A stretch of 50,661 nt of DNA from Akkermansia sp. (GTDB taxonomy: Bacteria; Verrucomicrobiota; Verrucomicrobiia; Verrucomicrobiales; Akkermansiaceae). The position numbers were made by a program, and so were the translations under genes. The DNA is taken from NCBI GenBank assembly GCA_017937215.1, contig JAGBDZ010000055.1, positions 1 to 50,661 of the forward strand, read 5' to 3'. This document shows positions 16,399 to 24,096 of the stretch, piece by piece (within the stretch, counting starts at the first letter, position 1; every line of letters begins with the position of its first letter). The notes beneath the pieces are model-generated. The model did not search any database. It saw only the letters and a program-made list of their open reading frames with translations, and had not been told where the DNA came from.

Positions 16399-17631
16399 TT
16401 ATACTCTCTCCAGCTGCTGCATTCTGCGGCGGATTCCGGATTGAATCTCTGCATATACCGTTGAAGGCGCTTCTGCGGATACTGTTTGGGTAAATGAATC
16501 CAACTCCTTGTCCAAACGCTTGAGCATCTTGTCCATTTCAGTATGAACCAGTCGTTCACTCAACCCGGCTTTACTTCCCATGCGCAGAAACTTGGCGCGG
16601 CTTATCCAGTCGAAATGGCTGCGGCCTTCGATTTTCATAGCCAGTTTGGCCGGCAGATTCGGGTACACAGCAGTGGATAGCAAATCATACGCCGGAGCCA
16701 GACGCGCCACGCCTTCGCGGTATATCACCGAGAAATTCTTGGCGTGAGCATCACCATTGCCAATCAGGAAGATAAAGATGATACGCCGCAGAAATTCAAT
16801 CACATCGACAGCTGGCAGCTCCATTTCCCGCAGCAATTGAAAACACTGTAACAAACGAGGCCCACCCTCAGACTCGTACTTCACACCGGGTTCATACCCC
16901 AGCAGCTGGCAAAAATCCTCCTGATGCAACCGCACCCATTTGCCCGACTCGATGGACCTGTCGTAACGGGTGGTGACATAGTAGGGAACGTCCTTTATCC
17001 GCAATATCTCACACGCCGCAACATCAAGCCCGCAGCGCTCGGCAAGGCGCATGCAGTAATACTCGTTAAACACGCTTTCCGGAAAACGGTCAATACCGGG
17101 TTTGATGATGTGAGTCGATGGTGTACCATTCAAAGGAAGCACTATCTGCCCATCCTGCACACAGGCCACCAGCTTATCCTGCGCACCGGCCCCGGAGATA
17201 TGAAAATCCCGGGCGCCCACATTCAGCGGGCGTTCCGGCAACGCAAGCAGAACTTCATGAGCCTCATCTTCCGCAAGGATGCGGTATTCCGCCTCCGCAT
17301 GGGCCTGCATCTCGCGCTCCGGTGCAATCACGGCCACCGCTCCGGCGCAATCCTCACCAATCCGCTTCAGCAGAGCAAATACGTTGCTATGCGAAATCCC
17401 CAGGTACTGCGCCAGCTTCACTCGCACTGATTCATCCGGAAGCAGGTTGGAGAAAAAAGAAACCACCTCGCCGCCTGCGTAGGGTTGTTCGCGCAGGGGC
17501 ATGGTATAGGCCAGTGCCGTAGCTCCGGGACTCTGCAGATAGGCAGGCTCATACTCAAAGAACAGGCGCCCCTTATCAGACATCAGGGTTCCCACCCGCT
17601 CCCCGCGCAAATAGACGTGTAATTGTTCCAT
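16399..17631 (-). CDS. hipA: HipA-family serine/threonine kinase toxin
   Basis: HipA kinases cause growth arrest; E. coli HipA phosphorylates glutamyl-tRNA synthetase. The 410-aa protein has the HipA N-terminal subdomain 1 (GRLFFEYEPAYL to FFSNLLPDE), the Gly-rich loop SGAGAQDKL, the ATP-site lysine in THIIKPG, the catalytic loop IGNGDAHAKNFS and the metal-binding AYDLLSTA. All key kinase motifs look intact. The ATG at 17631 overlaps the hipB stop by one base (TGATG), so translation is coupled. It converges with the UDG-like gene 18 bp away. The substrate here is unknown. Confidence 0.9.
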   Translation of the reverse strand: MEQLHVYLRGERVGTLMSDKGRLFFEYEPAYLQSPGATALAYTMPLREQPYAGGEVVSFFSNLLPDESVRVKLAQYLGISHSNVFALLKRIGEDCAGAVAVIAPEREMQAHAEAEYRILAEDEAHEVLLALPERPLNVGARDFHISGAGAQDKLVACVQDGQIVLPLNGTPSTHIIKPGIDRFPESVFNEYYCMRLAERCGLDVAACEILRIKDVPYYVTTRYDRSIESGKWVRLHQEDFCQLLGYEPGVKYESEGGPRLLQCFQLLREMELPAVDVIEFLRRIIFIFLIGNGDAHAKNFSVIYREGVARLAPAYDLLSTAVYPNLPAKLAMKIEGRSHFDWISRAKFLRMGSKAGLSERLVHTEMDKMLKRLDKELDSFTQTVSAEAPSTVYAEIQSGIRRRMQQLERV

Positions 17632-17861
17632 CACTTAATCTCCCAGCGGTTCATAGCATATAAACCCAGTCCCAGAGCCTCCAGCACCTGAATCATTTTG
17701 TCTACCTGAATGGAAGGTTTGCCGTTTTCCAAATCAGAAACAAAGCGTACTCCCGTGTTGGCCACTCCGGCCAGTTGCTCCTGCGAAATTCCCTGCGCCT
17801 TGCGCGTCTCCCGCACAAGCTCCCCTATCTCTGCCGCTGTTCTGAGCTTACTCTTGTTCAT
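17631..17861 (-). CDS. hipB: HipB-type antitoxin repressor
   Basis: A 76-aa protein with one XRE-type helix-turn-helix (IGELVRETRKAQGISQEQLAGVANTGVRFVSDLENGK) and a short C-terminal strand region. HipB neutralises HipA and represses the operon by binding palindromes. Three matching palindromes lie directly upstream at 17867-17984, and the promoter sits between the first two. The order antitoxin then toxin with coupled stop/start is the standard arrangement. Confidence 0.9.
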   Translation of the reverse strand: MNKSKLRTAAEIGELVRETRKAQGISQEQLAGVANTGVRFVSDLENGKPSIQVDKMIQVLEALGLGLYAMNRWEIK

Positions 17862-17866
17862 ATTTC

Positions 17867-17984
17867 ATTCCCGTTCGGGAATAGAATATCACATCCACTG
17901 CAAATTTCAAATCTTTTATTACCGCCCGGGAATAAAAACTCAATTTCTGTGATGATCTTCTTCATTTCATTCCCGTTCGGGAAT
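17867..17984. promoter_or_regulatory. Three hipBA operators at 51-bp intervals
   Basis: O1 17867-17882 is ATTCCCGTTCGGGAAT, a perfect 16-bp palindrome. O2 17918-17933 has one mismatch (ATTACCG-CC-CGGGAAT). O3 17969-17984 is again perfect and extends to a 24-bp palindrome. Start-to-start distances are exactly 51 bp. O1 ends 5 bp before the hipB start codon and O2 lies just upstream of the -35. Confidence 0.85.
17883..17910 (-). promoter_or_regulatory. hipBA promoter
   Basis: On the minus strand, TTGAAA (17910-17905), a 16-bp spacer and TATTCT (17888-17883). It lies between operators O2 and O1, so the predicted start of transcription falls inside O1. Confidence 0.6.
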
Positions 17985-18033
17985 GAAACATCTCTTCTTG
18001 GGCGGGGTTGCGGGAGGGGAAACAAAAAGAAAA

Positions 18034-18137
18034 CCGCCGGGAACAACACCCCGACAAGCATAGTCTGAATACCGTTGCTACCTCTCGGTCCTGGCGGGGT
18101 TTTCCAGCTATACCTCCGGGGGTGCTCCCGGCGGCAG
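18034..18137 (-). ncRNA. ffs: Signal recognition particle RNA (4.5S)
   Basis: The minus strand carries the conserved SRP domain IV: GCCAGGACCGAGAGGTAGCA, matching the bacterial pattern GYCAGGnCCGRRAGGnAGCA that binds Ffh. Flanking segments pair over the full length: CCGCCGGGAGCACCCC at the 5' end with GGGGTGTTGTTCCCGGCGG at the 3' end, giving the rod-like fold of the short bacterial form of about 100 nt. A strong promoter lies just upstream and TTTTCTTTTTG follows the closing stem as terminator. The exact ends are estimates. Confidence 0.88.
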
Positions 18138-18142
18138 GTGTG

Positions 18143-18171
18143 AGTATGCCAGCCAGGCCCCGCGGCGTCAA
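18143..18171 (-). promoter_or_regulatory. SRP RNA promoter
   Basis: On the minus strand, TTGACG (18171-18166), a 17-bp spacer and CATACT (18148-18143), positioned about 7 nt before the predicted 5' end of the RNA. Confidence 0.7.
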
Positions 18172-18196
18172 GCATTTTGTGTGAAATGCCGTCATT

Positions 18197-18796
18197 TCAA
18201 TGCGTATGAAACTCCTCGCCGTAGGGAGCGATATACGGGACTACCTCCGGTGAGGCCGGTAAGACCTCCCCCAGATAATGCAACAGCTCTATATGCGGCG
18301 CAAGCGGCATATCATCATGCTCCGGAGCGAGCGCAAAGATTGCCCAGTGTAAAGCCCCGCGTTCTTTCTCAAAACGCTGCATTTCCTCTCTCAGATAATC
18401 AGCTATGGCCTCCTTATCAGCCAAGGGAAACGAGCGGAAAACGAGTACCCCCTTATCCCAGCCATGTATGCAAACGTGGTCGGGGGCAGCGGCTGCAAAA
18501 AAGAAAATCCGGCTGTACAGCACCCCCGAATACATCATGCCCACCCTGAAAGGCACGCGTCGCCCCCGCTCATCTTCCAAAAGAAAAGGCAAGTCCCAGA
18601 CCTTTTCTGCCAAGTGTAAATACTTCTGCATGTACACATCAGCCATATCCTTGTAGGTTGATTCCGGTCCCACTCGGTACACAAACTCCCGCCTGGCGGG
18701 TGATACCACCCACCAGAGCAGCAGCAACAGCACGACGGCGATACCCCGGCAGATGTGCCGCCATCCGCACCTATGCCATTTCGGGAACATCTTCAT
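18197..18796 (-). CDS. Membrane-anchored protein of unknown function
   Basis: A 199-aa protein with a short basic N-terminus (KWHRCGWRH) and one strong membrane span (IAVVLLLLLWWVV, about residues 20-32), so it is probably an N-terminally anchored protein facing outward. The remainder is soluble, with no family I recognise. The last 30 residues are acidic and proline-rich and end in HTH. A divergent promoter at 18927-18954 fits this gene with a leader of about 120 nt. Confidence 0.65.
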   Translation of the reverse strand: MKMFPKWHRCGWRHICRGIAVVLLLLLWWVVSPARREFVYRVGPESTYKDMADVYMQKYLHLAEKVWDLPFLLEDERGRRVPFRVGMMYSGVLYSRIFFFAAAAPDHVCIHGWDKGVLVFRSFPLADKEAIADYLREEMQRFEKERGALHWAIFALAPEHDDMPLAPHIELLHYLGEVLPASPEVVPYIAPYGEEFHTH

Positions 18797-18926
18797 CGTT
18801 GATTTTTCAGCTCGTTAATATCCGAACAAACCGGGAATCCCCGTACACACAAGCAGCGTGGAGACAATCGAAACCGGAATATCCACCCCCGGCAGCAGGA
18901 GGGTACAGCAGCGGTTCATCCCTGAT

Positions 18927-18954
18927 ATTCTATCGGCAGATAGCGAATTGTCAA
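18927..18954 (-). promoter_or_regulatory. Divergent promoter, minus strand
   Basis: On the minus strand, TTGACA (18954-18949), a 16-bp spacer and TAGAAT (18932-18927). It drives the membrane protein at 18197-18796. It lies 5 bp from the -35 of the plus-strand promoter, so the two may compete. Confidence 0.6.
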
Positions 18955-18959
18955 GTTTC

Positions 18960-18988
18960 TTGACATTGCCACAGCGGCGGGGTATGAT
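18960..18988 (+). promoter_or_regulatory. Divergent promoter, plus strand
   Basis: TTGACA (18960-18965), a 17-bp spacer and TATGAT (18983-18988), driving the gene at 19026 with a leader of about 30 nt. Confidence 0.7.
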
Positions 18989-19025
18989 GCAGACAACCAA
19001 ACAACACATAGAAACAACACAGACC

Positions 19026-19319
19026 ATGGGACTTCTTCAGAATCTTGCCGCTGTCGCTATCCGCAACAAGGTAATGGCCAACCTGCGCGCCAACTGCCCG
19101 GAGGGCATCAAGAACGAACTTGAAACCCTGCTGAGCAATAAAGAGGCCGTCGGCATCATCCAGAACTTTGTGACCGAGGCCATGAAGGGCGGCGGCAAAA
19201 TCCAGGCCGAGGCCGTAACCACCCTGCCCTTCCCGGCAGAAATCCAGGAGCTGCTGGCCTCCACCCCCAAGCTGGTGACCTACCTGGTGCTTGCTGCCCG
19301 CATGGCGGGAAAGAAATAA
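19026..19319 (+). CDS. Small helical protein of unknown function
   Basis: A 97-aa product, mostly helical (LLQNLAAVAIRNKVMANLRANC, KEAVGIIQNFVTEAMKGG), with a C-terminal LVTYLVLAARMAGKK. No signal peptide and no recognised domain. ATG 19026 is chosen because an upstream in-frame ATG falls inside the -10 element. It is the first of three co-directional genes; the DUF3592-like gene follows after 25 bp. Confidence 0.6.
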   Translation: MGLLQNLAAVAIRNKVMANLRANCPEGIKNELETLLSNKEAVGIIQNFVTEAMKGGGKIQAEAVTTLPFPAEIQELLASTPKLVTYLVLAARMAGKK

Positions 19320-19344
19320 TTTCTGGTGTTGGATAAACGCTGAG

Positions 19345-20409
19345 ATGAACCAGGAAACTGAAACACCCCTACCGTTTGAACTGGGCGGGAATGAGGAACT
19401 CCTGTGGCAATGCCCCATGCCGCGGCGCCCGGAGAAAACAGACTGGATAATTATCAGCGTGCTGCTCCTGCTCACCGCGGTCTGCGGGGTCGTTTTCTGC
19501 GTGTGCGGCATCACAGATGCGGGAAAAATCGCGGCGGCTTTTGGTGGTTTATTCCTGTTCCTGCTGGTGCTGGGCCTTCATGTCCTCTTCAAGGAACGCC
19601 GCATCAACCGCCGCACGGTCTATGCCCTCACCAATAAGCGGGCCTGCATCATCGAGTGCCCGGCCAGACCGGACGGCAAATGCCTGGTGTTCAGCTTCGA
19701 AGTGCACCCGCTCATGATTTTCAAGGTAAAGCGCCACCGCAACGGCACGGTGGATTACCTGCTGGGCAAGGAACGCCGGGGTTACGTGGCCTTTGCCAAT
19801 GGTTTCAGGAATCTGCCGCCGGAGCTGGACCCCGCAGCGGCATTTGCCCGGGTGGGCGCCAGTATCCCGGCCGAGGGGGAGAAAAAGCGCAAAACCTGCG
19901 AATACACCCGCCCCACCCCCGCCAGCCAGAGCTTTGCCGGCTATATCTTCCTGAGCTGCCTGTTTGCGCTGGCGCTCGGGCTGGACTACGACAACCACGG
20001 CGCCGACCTCTTTCTGCACGGCAAGGAAACCACCGCCACCGTGGTGACCTATGAGCAGGGCACCGAGGAACGAGGCGGACGCCGCAGCAGGCGCGAGGTG
20101 ACTGTCTACTACCCCGTGGTCATGTTCCGGACCGATAGCGGCGCACACTGCCTCACCGTCAGCCAGACCGGCTACGACAAGCAACCGGCCTGCGCCCCGG
20201 GTGCCACCGTGGAACTGCTGTACGATGTCGCCGCCCCGCGCCGCGCCACTATCAAGGACACCAGTATCCTCATGCGCCCGGGTTTCTTCCTGCTCGCCCT
20301 GCTCTGGGCGCTGTGGCAGGTGTGGAAATCACACAAACTCTGGCGCGAGGAGCGGCTCATGAAGGTCATTGAAGTCGAAAGCTCCAGCAAAGAAAGCGCC
20401 GCATCATGA
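19345..20409 (+). CDS. Membrane protein with PH-like and DUF3592-like parts (A)
   Basis: A 354-aa protein. Two close spans lie near residues 34-80 (WIIISVLLLLTAVCGVVFC, IAAAFGGLFLFLLVLGLHVLF). A PH-like soluble segment follows (RTVYALTNKRACIIEC), then a span near 200 (FAGYIFLSCLFALALG). The DUF3592-like segment holds TTATVVTYEQG, a paired-strand region and the end pattern PGATVELLYDVAAPRRATIKD, and a last span closes the protein. Its stop overlaps the start of the next gene (ATGA), which encodes a paralogue. The function is unknown; DUF3592 domains are membrane-associated beta modules without a defined activity. Confidence 0.65.
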   Translation: MNQETETPLPFELGGNEELLWQCPMPRRPEKTDWIIISVLLLLTAVCGVVFCVCGITDAGKIAAAFGGLFLFLLVLGLHVLFKERRINRRTVYALTNKRACIIECPARPDGKCLVFSFEVHPLMIFKVKRHRNGTVDYLLGKERRGYVAFANGFRNLPPELDPAAAFARVGASIPAEGEKKRKTCEYTRPTPASQSFAGYIFLSCLFALALGLDYDNHGADLFLHGKETTATVVTYEQGTEERGGRRSRREVTVYYPVVMFRTDSGAHCLTVSQTGYDKQPACAPGATVELLYDVAAPRRATIKDTSILMRPGFFLLALLWALWQVWKSHKLWREERLMKVIEVESSSKESAAS

Positions 20410-21416
20410 AAACACCGGATAATCCCCTGCCCTTTGAGCCGGACGAAGATGAAGAAATCCTCTGGGCGCTGCACAAGCCGCTGCCGGGCGGCTCCATGAA
20501 ACTGCGTATTCTGCTGTGGTGCGTGGCGGTGGTGCTGGGCATACTGGCCCTGGTCCTCCTGAGTAGCGATTTCGCGCTGGCATTTGTGCTGGGTGTGGTG
20601 GCCTTGCTCTGCGTCTCCGGGGCGGAGCACAGCTGCACCAACGCCCCGCACCGCATTTCCTACGTGCTGAGCAACCGGCGCGCCTTCATCATCGAAACGC
20701 CCGTGAAGCGTGGCAAACCCGCCACCGTCATCACCTTCCGGGTGCGCAGGAACATGGTGGGCCGGGTGCTCCGCCGCCGCAGCGGGCATGTGGACTACCA
20801 CCTGGGCCGCGAAGTGATGGAGGAGGAGGAAGACCTGCCGCGCGGGTTCATCAACCTGCCCCCGGAGCAGGACCCGGCCCCGGTTTTCACCCAACTGGGA
20901 GTCGAACTGCCCGCTGAGGGCGAAACCCGCAAGCTCCCCGGATTCAGCTACCCCCGGGAAGAAGAGCGCCGTCGCCCGGGCTACAACCTCATCATGGCCG
21001 CGCTTGCCCTGGCCGCCTGCCTGTTCTGCCTGGATACACAAGGCACCCGGCTCCTGCTGAGCGGGCAGGAAACCACCGCCACCATCCTGAGCTACGAGCA
21101 GGGCAAAGAAACGCGAGGCCGCAAATGGACACGCCGCACCGTGACCACGCACCACCCGCTGCTTGCTTTCAACACCCCCGATGGACAGACACACAAAGTG
21201 CAGAGCATCTACGGCTTCGACGATGAACCGAAATACCCGGCAGGCTCGCAGGTGACCGCGCTCTACGCCCCCGCTGACCCCGGCTGCGCCACCATCAAGG
21301 ACTACGGCATTCTCCGCGCCCCCGCCTTCATGCTGCTGGCCTTCCTCTTCTTCCTGGTGCGCTACCTGCGCGCCCCCCGGAACAAGAAGCCGGAGTACGT
21401 GCTCATCAAATGCTGA
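20406..21416 (+). CDS. Membrane protein with PH-like and DUF3592-like parts (B)
   Basis: A 336-aa paralogue of the preceding gene with the same layout: an N-terminal NPLPFEPDEDEEILWALHKPLPGG start, two spans, a PH-like stretch (ISYVLSNRRAFIIET), a middle span (LIMAALALAACLFCL), and the DUF3592-like part (TTATILSYEQGKETRGRKWTR, YPAGSQVTALYAPADPGCATIKD) with a final span. It is translationally coupled to gene A, so the two may form a heteromeric membrane unit. Confidence 0.65.
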   Translation: MKTPDNPLPFEPDEDEEILWALHKPLPGGSMKLRILLWCVAVVLGILALVLLSSDFALAFVLGVVALLCVSGAEHSCTNAPHRISYVLSNRRAFIIETPVKRGKPATVITFRVRRNMVGRVLRRRSGHVDYHLGREVMEEEEDLPRGFINLPPEQDPAPVFTQLGVELPAEGETRKLPGFSYPREEERRRPGYNLIMAALALAACLFCLDTQGTRLLLSGQETTATILSYEQGKETRGRKWTRRTVTTHHPLLAFNTPDGQTHKVQSIYGFDDEPKYPAGSQVTALYAPADPGCATIKDYGILRAPAFMLLAFLFFLVRYLRAPRNKKPEYVLIKC

Positions 21417-21451
21417 GCGAGGCGCCTTTAAGCCTTGAAAATTCAGCGTTA

Positions 21452-21472
21452 AAATTTGAAATTTGAATTGAC
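21452..21472. repeat. Short period-7 array before rpsB
   Basis: Three in-register 7-bp units: AAATTTG twice, then AATTGAC. The last unit supplies most of the TTGACA -35 of the rpsB promoter. Confidence 0.5.
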
Positions 21473-21496
21473 AAACGGGGGCGTTGGGGGTATTCT
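21468..21496 (+). promoter_or_regulatory. rpsB-tsf promoter
   Basis: TTGACA (21468-21473), a 17-bp spacer and TATTCT (21491-21496). The leader of about 110 nt carries a hairpin at its start (CAGCG/CGCTG, 21497-21510) and another before the ATG (GTGCA/TGCAC, 21569-21592). These are possible sites for S2 autoregulation, by analogy with other rpsB leaders. Confidence 0.7.
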
Positions 21497-21610
21497 CAGC
21501 GTCCCCGCTGATGCTGCAATACCAACAACGGAGGGCTGGGGGCTAAGCGCAGCACCTTCCAAAACCCCGTGCATCCTGCCGCAAGGTTGCACACAACATA
21601 TACACATACA

Positions 21611-22294
21611 ATGATTAACGAACTCGTTACGAAGATGGTGGAAGCCGGTGTTCACTTTGGTCATCAGACCCGCAAGTGGCACCCGAACATGAAGAAGTAC
21701 ATTCTGACCCAGAAGAATGGCATCCACATCATCAACCTGGAGGAAACCGAGAAGTGCCTCGACAAGGCCAGCGCTTTCCTTGGTGAACTTGCTGCCAAGA
21801 ACAAGAAGATTCTGTTCGTGGGTTGCAAGCGTCAGGCTCAGGAGGCCGTGAAGGAGGCCGCTGAGGCCACCGGCCAGTACTATGTGAACTTCCGCTGGCT
21901 TGGCGGTATGCTCACCAACATGGCCACCATCAAGAAGAGCATCGCCCGCCTCGACTACCTCGAGAACCTCGACAAGCAGCCTGAGTACAAGAGCATGTCC
22001 AAGAAGGAGCTCGCCGCTCTGGCCCGTGAGCGCGAGAAGCTGCAGCGCAACCTGCAGGGTATCCGCAACATGGGTGGCGCTCCCGATGTGATGATCGCCA
22101 TCGGCGCTGACCACGAGGACATCGCCATCCGCGAGGCCCACATCCTGGGCATTCCCGTGATTGTGCTGACCGATACGAACGCCGACCCCGAGACCGTGGA
22201 CTTCCCCATCCCCGGCAACGACGACGCCGTGCGCTCCATCCGTCTGATCCTCTCCGTGCTCGTGGAGGCTATCAACAAGAACAAGCCCGCCTAA
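21611..22294 (+). CDS. rpsB: 30S ribosomal protein S2
   Basis: S2 is a late-assembling protein of the small subunit. The 227-aa product carries the classic motifs AGVHFGHQTRKWHPNMKKYI, NFRWLGGMLTNMATI, GAPDVMIAIGADHEDIAIREA and PVIVLTDTNADPETVDFPIPGNDDA. It is slightly short at the C-terminus compared with E. coli. ATG 21611 gives the standard N-terminus. It forms the conserved pair rpsB-tsf with 25 bp between the genes. Confidence 0.97.
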   Translation: MINELVTKMVEAGVHFGHQTRKWHPNMKKYILTQKNGIHIINLEETEKCLDKASAFLGELAAKNKKILFVGCKRQAQEAVKEAAEATGQYYVNFRWLGGMLTNMATIKKSIARLDYLENLDKQPEYKSMSKKELAALAREREKLQRNLQGIRNMGGAPDVMIAIGADHEDIAIREAHILGIPVIVLTDTNADPETVDFPIPGNDDAVRSIRLILSVLVEAINKNKPA

Positions 22295-22319
22295 ATCTTA
22301 AACCTTTTATTCCAAGACA

Positions 22320-23186
22320 ATGGCTGATATCACACCCGCAATGGTGAAAGAGCTGCGCATCAAGACTGATGCCGGCATGATGGACTGCAAGAAGGCCCTC
22401 ATGGAGTGCGACGGCAACATGGACGAAGCCGTGAAGTACCTCCGCGAGAAGGGCATCGCCAAGGCCGCCAAGAAGGCCGACCGCGAGGCCAAGGAGGGTA
22501 TCGTGACCACCGTGGTTGAGGGCAAGGATGGCATCATCCTCGAAATCAACTGCGAGACCGACTTCTGCTCCAAGGGCGACAAGTTCAAGGCCCTGGTGGC
22601 CGAAGTGGCCGCCACGCTGAAGGCCTCCTCCGCCAGCACGCTGGCCGAGGCCCTGGAAGTGGCCATGAACGGCACCACCGTAGAGAAGTACATCGCTGAG
22701 CAGTGCGCCGCCATCGGTGAAAACATGAAGTTCCGCAAGTTCGGCCGCTTCACGCTGGCCGGCGAGGGCACCGTGACCTCCTACATCCACATGGGTGGCA
22801 AGGTGGGCGTGCTCCTGCAGGTGGAGACCGGCAAGGCCGAGACCGCCGCTGCCGAGGCATTCCAGACCATGTGCAAGGACATCACCCTGCACATCGCCGC
22901 CTGCGCTCCCAAGAGCGTGGACTCCTCCTCCCTGGATCCCGCCTTCGTGGCCGAGGAGCAGGAGATCGCCAAGGCCCAGCTCATCGCTGAAGGCAAGCCC
23001 GAGCACCTGCTGGAGAAGATTCTCCCCGGCAAGCTCAAGGCCCTCTACAAGCAGAGCTGCCTGATGAGCCAGGAGTTCGTGAAGGACCCCTCCAAGTCTG
23101 TGGAAGCCCTCGTGGCCGAAACCGGCAAGACCCTGGGCGATACCATCACCGTGAAGGCTTTCGAGCGCTTCCAGCTCGGCGCCTAA
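22320..23186 (+). CDS. tsf: Elongation factor Ts
   Basis: EF-Ts exchanges GDP for GTP on EF-Tu. The 288-aa protein has the N-terminal UBA-like domain (AMVKELRIKTDAGMMDCKKAL), the core motif INCETDFC, and a second core repeat ending in a C-terminal helical subdomain. The length is typical. Together with rpsB it is co-transcribed and ended by the strong terminator at 23210. Confidence 0.96.
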   Translation: MADITPAMVKELRIKTDAGMMDCKKALMECDGNMDEAVKYLREKGIAKAAKKADREAKEGIVTTVVEGKDGIILEINCETDFCSKGDKFKALVAEVAATLKASSASTLAEALEVAMNGTTVEKYIAEQCAAIGENMKFRKFGRFTLAGEGTVTSYIHMGGKVGVLLQVETGKAETAAAEAFQTMCKDITLHIAACAPKSVDSSSLDPAFVAEEQEIAKAQLIAEGKPEHLLEKILPGKLKALYKQSCLMSQEFVKDPSKSVEALVAETGKTLGDTITVKAFERFQLGA

Positions 23187-23209
23187 GCCCTGGTTTAATA
23201 CCTCAAAAG

Positions 23210-23247
23210 AAAAATCCCCATTCCGCATGGAATGGGGATTTTTTTCG
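23210..23247 (+). terminator. Intrinsic terminator after tsf
   Basis: CCCCATTCC (23216-23224), loop GCAT, GGAATGGGG (23229-23237), flanked by A4 upstream and T7 downstream, so it could act on both strands. Element H3 begins immediately after the T tract. Confidence 0.85.
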
Positions 23248-23490
23248 TCCGAACAACGTGAGGATATCGTCGCCCGCAGGGCGATATCGTCCCGTCAGGG
23301 ATATCGTCCGGCGAAGCCGGATTTCGTTCCCTGGTTAGCCAAAGGCAAATTGTTTCCCGATGATTGGAAAATCTATGAGTCCTGCTGCAAATGGATAACG
23401 ATATCCTGCCGTTCCGGCAGGACGATATCCGGCTACGCCGGACGATATCTACCCCTTGCGGGGTAGACGATATCCTCACTGCGTTCGGAC
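23247..23490. repeat. ATATCGTC-linked stem-loop element H3 (complete)
   Basis: A 244-bp composite palindrome. The outer ends 23247-23271 and 23466-23490 are inverted repeats matching at 22 of 25 positions. The left side has stem-loops CGCCC-GCA-GGGCG, CCC-GTCA-GGG and CCGGC-GAA-GCCGG, each followed by ATATCGTC or ATTTCGTT. The right side has CCTGCCG-TTC-CGGCAGG, CCGGC-TAC-GCCGG and TACCCC-TTGC-GGGGTA, each followed by ACGATATC. A 23-bp core at 23350-23372 is identical to 3171-3193. The right end stops 1 bp short of the rlpA stop codon. Confidence 0.8.
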
Positions 23491-23491
23491 C

Positions 23492-23971
23492 TCACGGAAA
23501 ACGACGCCACTTGCCATCACCCACAGAAATAACCTCCACCGTCACCGTATCCAGCCCGCGCTCGTAAAAGCCCAGCTCCCGGGCCACCTTGGTGCTCACA
23601 TCGATGAGACGGCCGCGGATATACGGTCCGCGGTCGGCCACGCGGGCGATGCAGCTCTTGCCGGTGCGGGGGCAGGTAATGCGCACCGTGCAGGGAAGCG
23701 GCAGGGTGCGGTGGGCCGCATAGCGCTGGTGACGGTACAGGTTCTGCCCGATGGCGCCGATGGCGCCATCCGCCTCATAGTGGGAGGCAATGCCGGTGGC
23801 CTTGTAATGCAGGGCGCTCTCCACACTCATGGGCACAAAGCGCGTGCCTTTCACCGTGTAAGGAGCCTTCTTGTAGCCCTTATATTCCGGAAAATTCGGG
23901 TGCAGCACCTGCTGGCAACCCACCAGCACCAACATGGCCAACACCGCCAGACAAGAGAGAAAACGTATCAT
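23492..23971 (-). CDS. rlpA: RlpA-like septal lipoprotein
   Basis: A 159-aa protein with a lipoprotein signal (MIRFLSCLAVLAMLVLVGC; lipobox LVGC) and a double-psi beta-barrel: ATGIASHYEADGAIGAIGQNLYRH, AAHRTLPLPCTVRITCPRTGKS and VADRGPYIRGRLIDVSTKVARELGF. These match the RlpA signatures ASWYG, AAH.TLP and DRGP..GR.IDLS. RlpA in Pseudomonas is a lytic transglycosylase acting on denuded glycan strands at the septum. No SPOR domain is present, so this is a short form. Confidence 0.88.
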   Translation of the reverse strand: MIRFLSCLAVLAMLVLVGCQQVLHPNFPEYKGYKKAPYTVKGTRFVPMSVESALHYKATGIASHYEADGAIGAIGQNLYRHQRYAAHRTLPLPCTVRITCPRTGKSCIARVADRGPYIRGRLIDVSTKVARELGFYERGLDTVTVEVISVGDGKWRRFP

Positions 23972-24031
23972 GCTCCCAATCTACCACAATTCCCCTGCCC
24001 CCGCCAGTTATTTCTGCATCTTACCCCAAAA

Positions 24032-24088
24032 CCCAAAAATCGGGAATCTAATTCCCGAAAATCGGAAATGCGATTCCCGATTTTTGGG
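24032..24088. promoter_or_regulatory. Double palindromic operator of the AAA ATPase gene
   Basis: TCGGGAATCTAATTCCCGA (24040-24058) is a perfect palindrome with a 3-bp centre, and TCGGAAATGCGATTCCCGA (24062-24080) has one mismatch. They are offset by 22 bp, two helical turns. The outer parts also pair: 24032-24048 is the exact reverse complement of 24072-24088 (17 bp). It lies directly upstream of the -35 at 24097. Confidence 0.75.
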
Positions 24089-24096
24089 AAATCGAC

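Noticed and set aside
17962..18195. Small open frames across 17.96-18.2 kb
   Set aside because: The region is better explained by the SRP RNA gene with its promoter and terminator.
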